Source: Acanthochromis polyacanthus (lineage: Eukaryota > Chordata > Actinopteri > Pomacentridae). From it: a stretch of DNA of 64,000 bases. Location: positions 28,789,407-28,853,406 of the forward strand of contig NC_067134.1 of NCBI RefSeq assembly GCF_021347895.1. Reading direction: 5' to 3'. Below the pieces are notes generated by a model, which saw only the letters and a program-made list of their open reading frames with translations, had not been told where the DNA came from and ran no database searches. Below, one piece after another: positions 46,801 through 58,800 of the stretch; the stretch's first letter is position 1, and each line of letters opens with the position of its first letter. The position numbers and the translations under genes were made by a program.

Positions 46801-49800
46801 CTTAGGTGGCGTTGTGACCTCAGCAGTTTAGATCCATGATTCCACCAGAATACATCACATAAAGTGAGTTTTTGTGCGTTGACGGCTGCTGTTGTGTTTT
46901 CCAGCTGTACACGGTGAGTCAGGACGGGACGTTGTGTGTCTGGGAGAGCGACACCGAGCTGGACGGTCTGGTGCTGAGGAAGACCCGGGACAGACCAGAG
47001 GACGAAGAGGAGGAAGAGGAGGAAACCAGGACGGAGGGAGAGGAAGGAGAAGTGATCAGAGGGAAAGTAGAAACTCCTAAAGAGAGGGAGAAAACCAAGA
47101 ACGTCCGCTACAAGCAGATCAGCAAGTAAGAACACCTTATTATTATATTATTATAAAAGGGTTAAAGGAGCTGGACTGATTAGAGCAGATCATCATTAAT
47201 CCATGACTGAAACCAGAACAGCCACAAGGAGATGCAGAACGATCACAAACTGACACAAAACAACCGCAAAGAGATACAGAACGATCACAAGCTGACACAA
47301 AACAGCCACAAAGAGATACAGAACGATCACAAACTGACACAAAACAACCACAAAGAGATGCAGAACGATCACAAACTGACACAAACAACCACAAAGAGAT
47401 GCAGAACGATCACAAACTGACACAAAACAACCGCAAAGAGATGCAGAACGATCACAAACTGACACAAAACAACCACAAAGAGATACAGAACGATCACAAA
47501 CTGACACAAAACAGCCACAAAGAGATGCGTAACGATCACAAACTGACACAAAACAGCCACAGAGAGATGCGGAACGATCACAAACTGACAGAAAACAGCC
47601 ACAGAGAGATGCGGAACGATCACAAACTGACACAAAACAGCCACAAAGAGATGCAGAACGATCACAAACTGACACAAAACAACCACAAAGAGATACAGAA
47701 CGATCACAAACTGACACAAAACAGCCACAAAGAGATGCAGAACGATCACAAACTGACACAAAACAACCGCAAAAAGATGCAGAACGATCACAAACTGACA
47801 CAAAACCACCACAAAGAGATACGGAACGATCACAAACTGACACAAAACAGCCACAAAGAGATGCAGAACGATCACAAACTGACACAAAACAACCACAAAG
47901 AGATACAGAACGATCACAAACTGACACAAAACAGCCACAAAGAGATGCAGAACGATCACAAACTGACACAAAACAACCGCAAAGAGATGCAGAACGATCC
48001 CAAACTGACACAAAACAACCACAAAGAGATACAGAACGATCACAAACTGACACAAAACAGCCACAAAGAGATGCGGAACGATCACAAACTGACACAAAAC
48101 AGCCAGAGAGATGCGGAACGATCACAAACTGACACAAAACAGCCACAAAGAGATGCAGAACGATCACAAACTGACACAAAACAACCACAGAGAGATGCAG
48201 AACGATCACAAACTGACACAAAACAGCCACAGAGAGATGCAGAACGATCACAAACTGACACAAAACAACCGCAAAGAGATGCAGAACGATCCCAAACTGA
48301 CACAAAACAACCACAAAGAGATACAGAACGATCACAAACTGACACAAAACAGCCACAAAGAGATGCGGAACGATCACAAACTGACACAAAACAGCCACAA
48401 AGAGATGCGGAACGATCACAAACTGACACAAAACAACCACAAAGAGATGCGGAACGATCACAAACTGACACAAAACAGCCACAAAGAGATGCGGAACGAT
48501 CACAAACTGACACAAAACGGCCACAAAGAGATACGGAACGATCACAAACTGACACAAAACAGCCAGAGAGATGCGGAACGATCACAAACTGACACAAAAC
48601 AGCCACAAAGAGATGCAGAACGATCACAAACTGACACAAAACAACCACAGAGAGATGCAGAACGATCACAAACTGACACAAAACAGCCACAAAGAGATGC
48701 AGAACGATCACAAACTGACACAAAACAGCCACAGAGAGATGCGGAACGATCACAAACTGACACAAAACAGCCACAGAGAGATGCGGAACGATCACAAACT
48801 GACACAAAACAACCACAGAGAGATGCGGAACGATCACAAACTGACACAAAACAGCCACAAAGAGATGCGGAACGATCACAAACTGACACAAAACAGCCAC
48901 AAAGAGATACAGAACGATCACAAACTGACACAAAACAGCCACAAAGAGATGCAGAACGATCACAAACTGACACAAAACAGCCACAGAGAGATACGGAACG
49001 ATCACAAACTGACACAAAACAGCCACAGAGAGATGCAGAACGATCACAAACTGACACAAAACAGCCACAAAGAGATGCAGAACGATCACAAACTGACACA
49101 AAACAGCCACAAAGAGATGCAGAACGATCACAAACTGACACAAAACAGCCACAAAGAGATGCAGAACGATCACAAACTGACACAAAACAGCCACAAAGAG
49201 ATACGGAACGATCACAAACTGACACAAAACAGCCACAGAGAGATGCGGAACGATCACAAACTGACACAAAACAGCCACAAAGAGATGCGGAACGATCACA
49301 AACTGACACAAAACAACCACAAAGAGATGCAGAACGATCACAAACTGACACAAAACAGCCACAGAGAGATGCGGAACGATCACAAACTGACACAAAACAG
49401 CCACAGAGAGATGCGGAACGATCACAAACTGACACAAAACAGCCACAGAGAGATGCGGAACGATCACAAACTGACACAAAACAACCACAAAGAGATGCGG
49501 AACGATCACAAACTGACACAAAACAGCCACAAAGAGATACAGAACGATCACAAACTGACACAAAACAGCCACAGAGAGATGCGGAACGATCACATGCTGA
49601 CACAAAACAGCCACAGAGAGATGCGGAACGATCACATGCTGACACAAAACAGCCACAAAGAGATGCAGAACGATCACAAACTGACACAAAACAGCCACAA
49701 AGAGATACGGAACGATCACAAACTGACACAAAACAGCCACAGAGAGAATCGGAACGATCACATGCTGACACAAAACAGCCACAAAGAGATACAGAACGAT

Positions 49801-52800
49801 CACAAACTGACACAAAACAGCCACAGAGAGATGCGGAACGATCACATGCTGACACAAAACAGCCACAGAGAGATGCGGAACGATCACAAACTGACACAAA
49901 ACAGCCACAAAGAGATGCAGAACGATCACAAACTGACACAAAACAGCCACAAAGAGATACAGAACGATCACAAACTGACACAAAACAGCCACAAAGAGAT
50001 GCGGAACGATCACAAACTGACACAAAACAACCACAGAGAGATGCGGAACGATCACAAACTGACACAAAACAACCACAGAGAGATGCGGAACGATCACAAA
50101 CTGACACAAAACAGCCACAAAGAGATGCGGAACGATCACAAACTGACACAAAACAGCCACAAAGAGATACAGAACGATCACAAACTGACACAAAACAGCC
50201 ACAGAGAGATGCGGAACGATCACATGCTGACACAAAACAGCCACAGAGAGATGCGGAACGATCACATGCTGACACAAAACAGCCACAAAGAGATGCAGAA
50301 CGATCACAAACTGACACAAAACAGCCACAAAGAGATACGGAACGATCACAAACTGACACAAAACAGCCACAGAGAGAATCGGAACGATCACATGCTGACA
50401 CAAAACAGCCACAAAGAGATACAGAACGATCACAAACTGACACAAAACAGCCACAGAGAGATGCGGAACGATCACATGCTGACACAAAACAGCCACAGAG
50501 AGATGCGGAACGATCACAAACTGACACAAAACAGCCACAAAGAGATGCAGAACGATCACAAACTGACACAAAACAGCCACAAAGAGATACAGAACGATCA
50601 CAAACTGACACAAAACAGCCACAAAGAGATGCGGAACGATCACAAACTGACACAAAACAACCACAGAGAGATGCGGAACGATCACAAACTGACACAAAAC
50701 AGCCACAGAGAGATGCGGAACGATCACAAACTGACACAAAACAACCACAAAGAGATGCGGAACGATCACAAACTGACACAAAACAGCCACAAAGAGATAC
50801 AGAACGATCACAAGCTGACACAAAACAGCCACAGAGAGATGCGGAACGATCACATGCTGACACAAAACAGCCACAGAGAGATGCGGAACGATCACATGCT
50901 GACACAAAACAGCCACAAAGAGATGCAGAACGATCACAAACTGACACAAAACAGCCACAAAGAGATACGGAACGATCACAAACTGACACAAAACAGCCAC
51001 AGAGAGAATCGGAACGATCACATGCTGACACAAAACAGCCACAAAGAGATACAGAACGATCACAAACTGACACAAAACAGCCACAGAGAGATGCGGAACG
51101 ATCACATGCTGACACAAAACAGCCACAGAGAGATGCGGAACGATCACAAACTGACACAAAACAGCCACAAAGAGATGCAGAACGATCACAAACTGACACA
51201 AAACAGCCACAAAGAGATACAGAACGATCACAAACTGACACAAAACAGCCACAAAGAGATGCGGAACGATCACAAACTGACACAAAACAACCACAGAGAG
51301 ATGCGGAACGATCACAAACTGACACAAAACAACCACAGAGAGATGCGGAACGATCACAAACTGACACAAAACAGCCACAAAGAGATGCGGAACGATCACA
51401 AACTGACACAAAACAACCACAGAGAGATGCGGAACGATCACAAACTGACACAAAACAACCACAAAGAGATGCGGAACGATCACAAACTGACACAAAACAA
51501 CCACAAAGAGATGCGGAACGATCACAAACTGACACAAAACAGCCACAAAGAGATGCGGAACGATCACATGCTGACACAAAACAACCACACAGACACAAAA
51601 TAATCACAAATTTACACCAAACCACCAGAAATAGACACAAAACCATAAAAGGCAGATATCTGTTTGTCCTTTTTTAACCCAGCTCACTATAATACTAAAT
51701 ATAAAAATATCTATACTGCAGAACTCTTCAGTGAAAAATCTGTGATACCAAGTGCAGTTTAAACCTCTGTGGTCCAGTGAGACTGTGGATGATGAGGGAC
51801 CGCTGTATCGGTTAAAGTACATCTGAAAGTCCTTTTCTTTCCTCCTGCAGGCATTTCTTCAACAAGGAGGGCGACTTTAACAACCTCACAGCTGCTGCCT
51901 TCCACAAGCCGACCCACATCCTGGTGACCGGCTTCTCCTCGGGGATCTTCCACCTCCATGAGCTTCCAGAGTTTAACCTCATCCACTCTCTGAGGTCAGA
52001 GGAACGTCCGGGTCGTCGGTCAGTGGTTTCAGGAAAACAACGGGAGTATTTTCAGTGTTTTTGTGTTTCCTCCTGCAGCATTTCCGACCAGAGAATCGCC
52101 TCGGTGGCTATAAACTGTTCTGGAGACTGGATCGGCTTCGGATGCTCCAGTAAGGCTTTGTGACTTCTTTATGGATTAGTGTAGCTGAGTGAGAGTCTGG
52201 GCTCATTTCAGGGTTTGTTTCAGGGATGGGTCAGCTGCTGGTGTGGGAGTGGCAGAGCGAGTCGTACGTCTTCAAGCAGCAGGGTCACTTCAACAACATG
52301 GCGTCTCTGGCTTATTCCCCGGATGGACAGTACATTGTAACAGGAGGAGACGACGGGAAGGTCAGGCTTTGTTTCTGCGTTTTATGTTCACGTTTTATGG
52401 TTTGTAACTATAAAAGAAAAGAGATTTCTCTGTGGTTTCTCTCTCCAGACAGTAACAGTTGTTCTCAGATCAGGGGATTTAATTTTACAAACTGTGTCTG
52501 TAAATTAAAATAAATCTCACCAGGTGTAGATTTGACCTGCGTTCCCGTCTGTCTAGTCTCTTTGTGCGGTGATGCTCTGCTCCCAGTGCTCCTGCAGCAT
52601 TCACTGGAATAAAAAAAACACAACTTCAAAGTCATTGTGGGGTCAACTCGTGTGTCTTTGTGGTGGTTTTGTGTGTCGTTGTCATGCTTTTGTATGTTTT
52701 TGTAGTGTTTTTGTGGTGATTTTGTCTGTTTTTGTAGTGATTTTGTGTGATTTTGTGTGTCTTTGTGGTGTTTTTGTGTGTTTTTGTGGTGGTTTTGTGT

Positions 52801-55800
52801 GTCTTTGTGGTGTTTTTGTAGTGATTTTGTGTGTCTTTGTGGTGCTTTTGTGTGTCTTTGTCATGATTTTGTGTGTTTTTGTAGTGATTTTGGAGCCTGT
52901 CCTCAAACCAAAAACGACCACATAGGTCGTCTGTACACGCCCGTATTACGACCCAGTGTTACGTTTTGACTATGCGACCTCTGGCGGTTGAGTAAATATC
53001 GACACTCTGGAGTCACAGGTGAAACGTCATCATGAACAAACTTTTATCTAACACTATCCCTGTCCCTATCTCTAACCTTAACCCTAAAAACGTGTTGGGA
53101 AAGTGAGAAAAAAGCCGTTTTGCGACGGAAAAGCCGTTTCGCGAATTAAATCCCGTAATGCGTTCGTTTTCCCCGTAGGGGCGCAAACGTTCATACGACC
53201 GCATAGGTCGTATTCCGGTGCACGGTGCAAACGACCGATGCGGTCGTATGAATTGGAGGACAGGTTGTGATTTTGTGTGTTTTTGTGGTGATTTTGTGGG
53301 TCTTTGTCATGATTTTGTGTGTTTTTGTAGTGATTTTGTGTGTTTTTGTAGTGCTTTTGTGTGTCTTTGTCATGATTTTGTGTGTTTTTGTAGTGATTTT
53401 GTGTTTTTGTAGTGCTTTTGTGTGTCTTTGTCATGATTTTGTGTGTTTTGTAGTGATTTTGTGTGTTTTTGTCGTGATTTTGTGTGTTTTTGTGGTGTTT
53501 TTGTGTGTCTTTGTGGTGTTTTTGTGTGTTTTTGTAGTTTTTTTGTGTTGTAGTGTCTTTGTGGTGATTTTGTGTGTTTTTGTGGTGATTTTGTGTGTTT
53601 TTGTGGTGATTTTGTGTGTTTTTGTAGTGCTTTTGTGTGTCTTTGTCGTGATTTTGTGTGTTTTTGTAGTGATTTTGTGTTTTGTCGTGATTTTGTGTGT
53701 TTTTGTAGTGATTTTGTGTGTTTTTGTAGTGCTTTTGTGTGTTTTTGTAGTGCTTTTGTGTGTTTTTGTGGTGTTTTTGTGTGTCTTTGTGGTGTTTTTG
53801 TGTGTCTTTGTAGTGTTTTTGTGTTGTAGTGTCTTTGTGGTGATTTTGTGTGTTTTTGTGGTGCTTTTGTGTATTTTTGTTGTGGTTTTGTGTATTTTTG
53901 TTGTGATTTTGTGTGTTTTTGTGGTGGTTTTGTGTGTTTTTGTGGTGTTTTTGTGTGTCTTTGTGGTGTTTTTGTGGTGATTTTGTGTGTTTTTGTGGTG
54001 ATTTTGTGGGTCTTTGTCATGATTTTATGTGTTTTTGTGGTGATTTTGTGTGTCTTTGTGGTGGTTTTGTGTGTTTTTGTGGTGATTTTGTGTGTCTTTG
54101 ACATGATTTTGTGTGTTTTTGTGGTGATTTTGTGGTCTTTGTCATGATTTTGTGTGTTTTTGTAGTGCTTTTGTGTGTCTTTGTCGTGATTTTGTGTGTT
54201 TTTGTCGTGATTTTGTGTGTTTTTGTGGTGTTTTTGTGTTTTTGTCGTGATTTTGTGTGTTTTTGTAGTGCTTTTGTGTGTTTTTGTAGTGATTTTGTGT
54301 GTTTTTGTCGTGATTTTGTGTGTTTTTGTAGTGTTTTTGTGTGTTTTTGTAGTGATTTTGTGTGTTTTGTGGTGTTGTTGTGTGTCTTTGTGGTGTTTTT
54401 GTGTGTCTTTGTAGTGTTTTGTGTTGTAGTGTCTTTGTGGTGATTTTGTGTGTTTTTGTGGTGCTTTGTGTATTTTTGTTGTGATTTTGTGTTTTTGTGG
54501 TGGTTTTGTGTGTTTTTGTGGTGGTTTTGTGTGTTTTTGTGGTGGTTTTGTGTGTTTTTGTGGTGTTTTTGTGTGTCTTTGTGGTGTTTTTGTGGTGGTT
54601 TTGTGTGTTTTTGTGGTGCTTTTGTGTATTTTTGTTGTGATTTTGTGTTTTTGTGGTGGTTTGTGTGTTTTTGTGGTGGTTTTGTGTGTTTTTGTGGTGA
54701 TTTTGTGTGTCTTTGACATGATTTTGTGTGTTTTTGTGGTGATTTTGTGGGTCTTTGTCATGATTTTGTGTGTTTTGTAGTGCTTTTGTGTGTCTTTGTC
54801 GTGATTTTGTGTGTTTTTGTCGTGATTTTGTGTGTTTTTGTAGTGATTTTGTGTTTTTGTCGTGATTTTGTGTGTTTTTGTAGTGCTTTTGTGTGTTTTT
54901 GTAGTGATTTTGTGTGTTTTTGTCGTGATTTTGTGTGTTTTTGTGGTGTTGTTGTGTGTCTTTGTGGTGTTTTGTGTGTCTTTGTAGTGTTTTTGTGTTG
55001 TAGTGTCTTTGTGGTGATTTTGTGTGTTTTTGTGGTGCTTTTGTGTATTTTTGTTGTGATTTTGTGTTTTTGTGGTGGTTTTGTGTGTTTTTGTGGTGGT
55101 TTTGTGTGTTTTTGTGGTGGTTTTGTGTGTTTTTGTGGTGTTTTTGTGTGTCTTTGTGGTGTTTTGTGGTGGTTTTGTGTGTTTTTGTGGTGCTTTTGTG
55201 TATTTTTGTTGTGATTTTGTGTTTTTGTGGTGGTTTTGTGTGTTTTGTGGTGGTTTTGTGTGTTTTTGTGGTGATTTGTGTGTCTTTGACATGATTTTGT
55301 GTGTTTTTGTGGTGATTTTGTGGGTCTTTGTCATGATTTTGTGTGTTTTTGTAGTGCTTTTGTGTGTCTTTGTCGTGATTTTGTGTGTTTTGTCGTGATT
55401 TTGTGTGTTTTTGTAGTGATTTTGTGTTTTTGTCGTGATTTTGTGTGTTTTTGTAGTGCTTTTGTGTGTTTTTGTAGTGATTTTGTGTGTTTTTGTCGTG
55501 ATTTTGTGTGTTTTGTAGTGTTTTGTGTGTTTTGTAGTGATTTGTGTGTTTTTGTGGTGTTTTTGTGTGTCTTTGTGGTGTTTTTGTGTGTCTTTGTAGT
55601 GTTTTTGTGTTGTAGTGTCTTTGTGGTGATTTTGTGTGTTTTTGTGGTGCTTTGTGTATTTTTGTTGTGATTTTGTGTTTTGTGGTGGTTTTGTGTGTTT
55701 TTGTGGTGGTTTTGTGTGTTTTTGTGGTGTTTTGTGTGTCTTTGTGGTGTTTTTGTGGTGGTTTTGTGTGTTTTTGTGGTGTTTTTGTGTGTCTTTGTGG

Positions 55801-58800
55801 TGTTTTTGTGGTGGTTTTGTGTGTTTTGTGGTGCTTTTGTGTATTTTTGTTGTGATTTTGTGTTTTTGTGGTGGTTTTGTGTGTTTTTGTGGTGGTTTTG
55901 TGTGTTTTTGTGGTGATTTTGTGTGTCTTTGACATGATTTTGTGTGTTTTTGTGGTGATTTTGTGGGTCTTTGTCATGATTTTGTGTGTTTTTGTAGTGC
56001 TTTTGTGTGTCTTTGTCGTGATTTTGTGTGTTTTGTCGTGATTTTGTGTGTTTTTGTAGTGATTTTGTGTTTTGTCGTGATTTTGTGTGTTTTTGTAGTG
56101 CTTTTGTGTGTTTTTGTAGTGATTTTGTGTGTTTTTGTCGTGATTTTGTGTGTTTTTGTAGTGTTTTTGTGTGTTTTGTAGTGATTTTGTGTGTTTTTGT
56201 GGTGTTTTGTGTGTCTTTGTGGTGTTTTTGTGTGTCTTTGTAGTGTTTTTGTGTTGTAGTGTCTTTGTGGTGATTTTGTGTGTTTTTGTGGTGCTTTTGT
56301 GTATTTTTGTTGTGATTTTGTGTTTTTGTGGTGGTTTTGTGTGTTTTTGTGGTGGTTTTGTGTGTTTTTGTGGTGTTTTTGTGTGTCTTTGTGGTGTTTT
56401 TGTGGTGGTTTTGTGTGTTTTTGTGGTGTTTTTGTGTGTCTTTGTGATGTTTTTGTTTTTGTGGTGTTTTTGTGTGTTTTGTGGTGATTTTGTGGGTCTT
56501 TGTCATGATTTTATGTGTTTTTGTGGTGATTTTGTGTGTCTTTGTGGTGGTTTTGTGTGTTTTTGTGGTGATTTTGTGGGTCTTTGTCATGGTTTTGTGT
56601 GTTTTTGTGGTGATTTTGTGTGTCTTTGTGGTGGTTTTGTGTGTTTTTGTGGTGATTTTGTGGGTCTGTGTCATGATTTTGTGTGACTCCTGCAGGTCAA
56701 AGTGTGGAACACCAACAGCGGTCTTTGCTTCGTCACCTTCACTGAACACACCAGCAGCGTCACCAACGTCTCCTTCACCTCCAGCGGCTTCGTCATCGTC
56801 AGCGCCTCTCTGGACGGGACGGTCCGAGCGTTCGACCTGCACAGGTGAGCTGAGGGTCCAGGAGACGGACCGTACCGACCTGCTGAGAACAGTCAGTCGT
56901 CCTAATGGTGGTAGTTCTACAGGTCTGTGTAGGAGTCATCGACCACCACATGAGGCTTTGTCATGATGCTTACTTCTACCGACACGCGTGTGCTTCTCCT
57001 TCTGCCTTATCGTTCTTCTCTTTCATCGGAGTCAGATCCTCTCTGAGCTCAAATGAATGTGATGTTTGAACCTGCAGGTACCGTAACTTCAGGACGTTCA
57101 CGTCTCCTCGTCCTGCTCAGTTCTCCTCCCTGGCAGTAGATGTCAGTGGAGAGCTGGTGAGCGCTGGAGCTCAGGACTCCTTTGAGATCTTCCTGTGGTC
57201 CATGCAGACCGGCAGACTGCTGGAGGTGGGAACTTGTTCACAGTTAAACATTTAAATGAGGATGGTATTATGGCTCCAGAACATTCCTGTACTTGTGTAT
57301 TTATGGATGAGACTACACTTTCTACAACATTTCACCAACTTTTTAGGTTCCAGCATCAGTAGAATTTGATGTATGATGAGAGAAGTTCCATTTTTTTGCT
57401 GTTTTGAGTTGAAACCTGTTGAAAATGATTTCAAAGGTTGTCCAAAAAGACATGAAACTTTGATAAAACGGCTCTAAATGTAACAAAATGACTGATTGTC
57501 CACAGTGATTTGAAACTTGTCCTGAATAGTGATGTTTGCCAGATACTGCTCCGGTTTGATGTTGTTTTGACAAAATGCTGATGCAGTAGGAGCATAAAAA
57601 CTGGTGTTCATTCTGCTTCGCTAATTAGACGAATTAGTTTATCGCTCTGACCAAACAAACTGATTAGAGATGTGGGAGCAAAGCAGGTTGTTTGAACGTC
57701 AAAATGCTAAAATTCTCAAAGTACAGTCAAAGTTTTACACAGAACTTAGACTTTGGTCTGAACAGAAGGTGAGATGTTGTAGGAACGTGATTTGTGTCTC
57801 TGTGGACCTGGTCTGACCCCGGTTCCTCCTCTGATCTGCAGGTTCTTGGGGGTCATGAAGGTCCGGTCAGCAGCTTGTGTTTCAGTCCGGTCCAGTCCGT
57901 CCTGGCCAGCGCCTCGTGGGACAGAACCGTCCGGCTGTGGGACATGTTGGACAGCTGGCAGGTCAAAGAAACTCTTCCCCTGACATCTGACGGTAAACAC
58001 TGGCTTCACCCGTCACTGGGAGTGTTTAGATGCTTCCAGCAGGGGGCAGCAGAGTTCTACTTTCAGTTTATTAACATTTCTGGATATTTTTGTTCACTGT
58101 GGGTTTATTTTCCACTGCAGTATAAAGTCCTGCACCTCTGTGGAAACAGAACAACCAGGACTAGAAGGAGAGAGAACTAAAGCATGTGTTCAGTGCAGTT
58201 TAATACCATTTAAATGACAGAAATCATTATTAAAAAGAGATAGAGATCTATTTTAAAAACCTGGAATCAATTATTGGACAACAGCCGTGACTCCACAGAT
58301 GTTTTCCAGTTTATATTCTGTTTTTGGTTTGTTTTCTGTCTGCTCTGTGTAAACACATCCTGCAGTTCAACTAAAAAATGTTTGTTGGTTGCAGTTAAAT
58401 GAACTCTGGCTTCATTTTCGTGACGAGAAACAGAATTTTTTTTTTTTTTTTACACAATCTGCTTGGAGCAAATTGTCTATTTTTGGCAAATTTGTCAAAG
58501 GAGACATGTAGAATAAAGAGATTTAGATGAAATGTCACAATTATCACCTTAGATTTGATTCATTTTCCTGACAGAACGACACAACATCCATCTGGAAGTT
58601 CTACATCAAATCTCTGTTTTTAGTGTCAGGTTCTGATCAACGATTTAATTTCGATGATTTGTTTTTAGATCATGTTCATTTCAAAGCTGCTGCTGGGTGT
58701 CAGACTTCAGAGGGTTTAACTTTGTGTTTTTCTTTGGTTGTTTTTCTGTTTTTGTGTCTGATCAGAGAACGTAAATCCTTCCTATCTCACCGTGTCCGTG

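Noticed and set aside
47213..51620. CRISPR-like direct repeats
   Set aside because: The units are head-to-tail without unique spacers in a vertebrate intron. This is a satellite, not a CRISPR array.
48082..51677. Overlapping open frames of 1,010-1,188 codons on both strands
   Set aside because: They are translations of the 42-bp satellite. The unit is a multiple of 3, so frames without a stop in one unit stay open throughout. No recognisable domain, and the region is a pwp2 intron.
53267..56842. Long frames rich in FVCFCGDFV or THKITTK repeats
   Set aside because: These are translations of the 21-bp satellite in pwp2 intron 10. They are low complexity on both strands and overlap.
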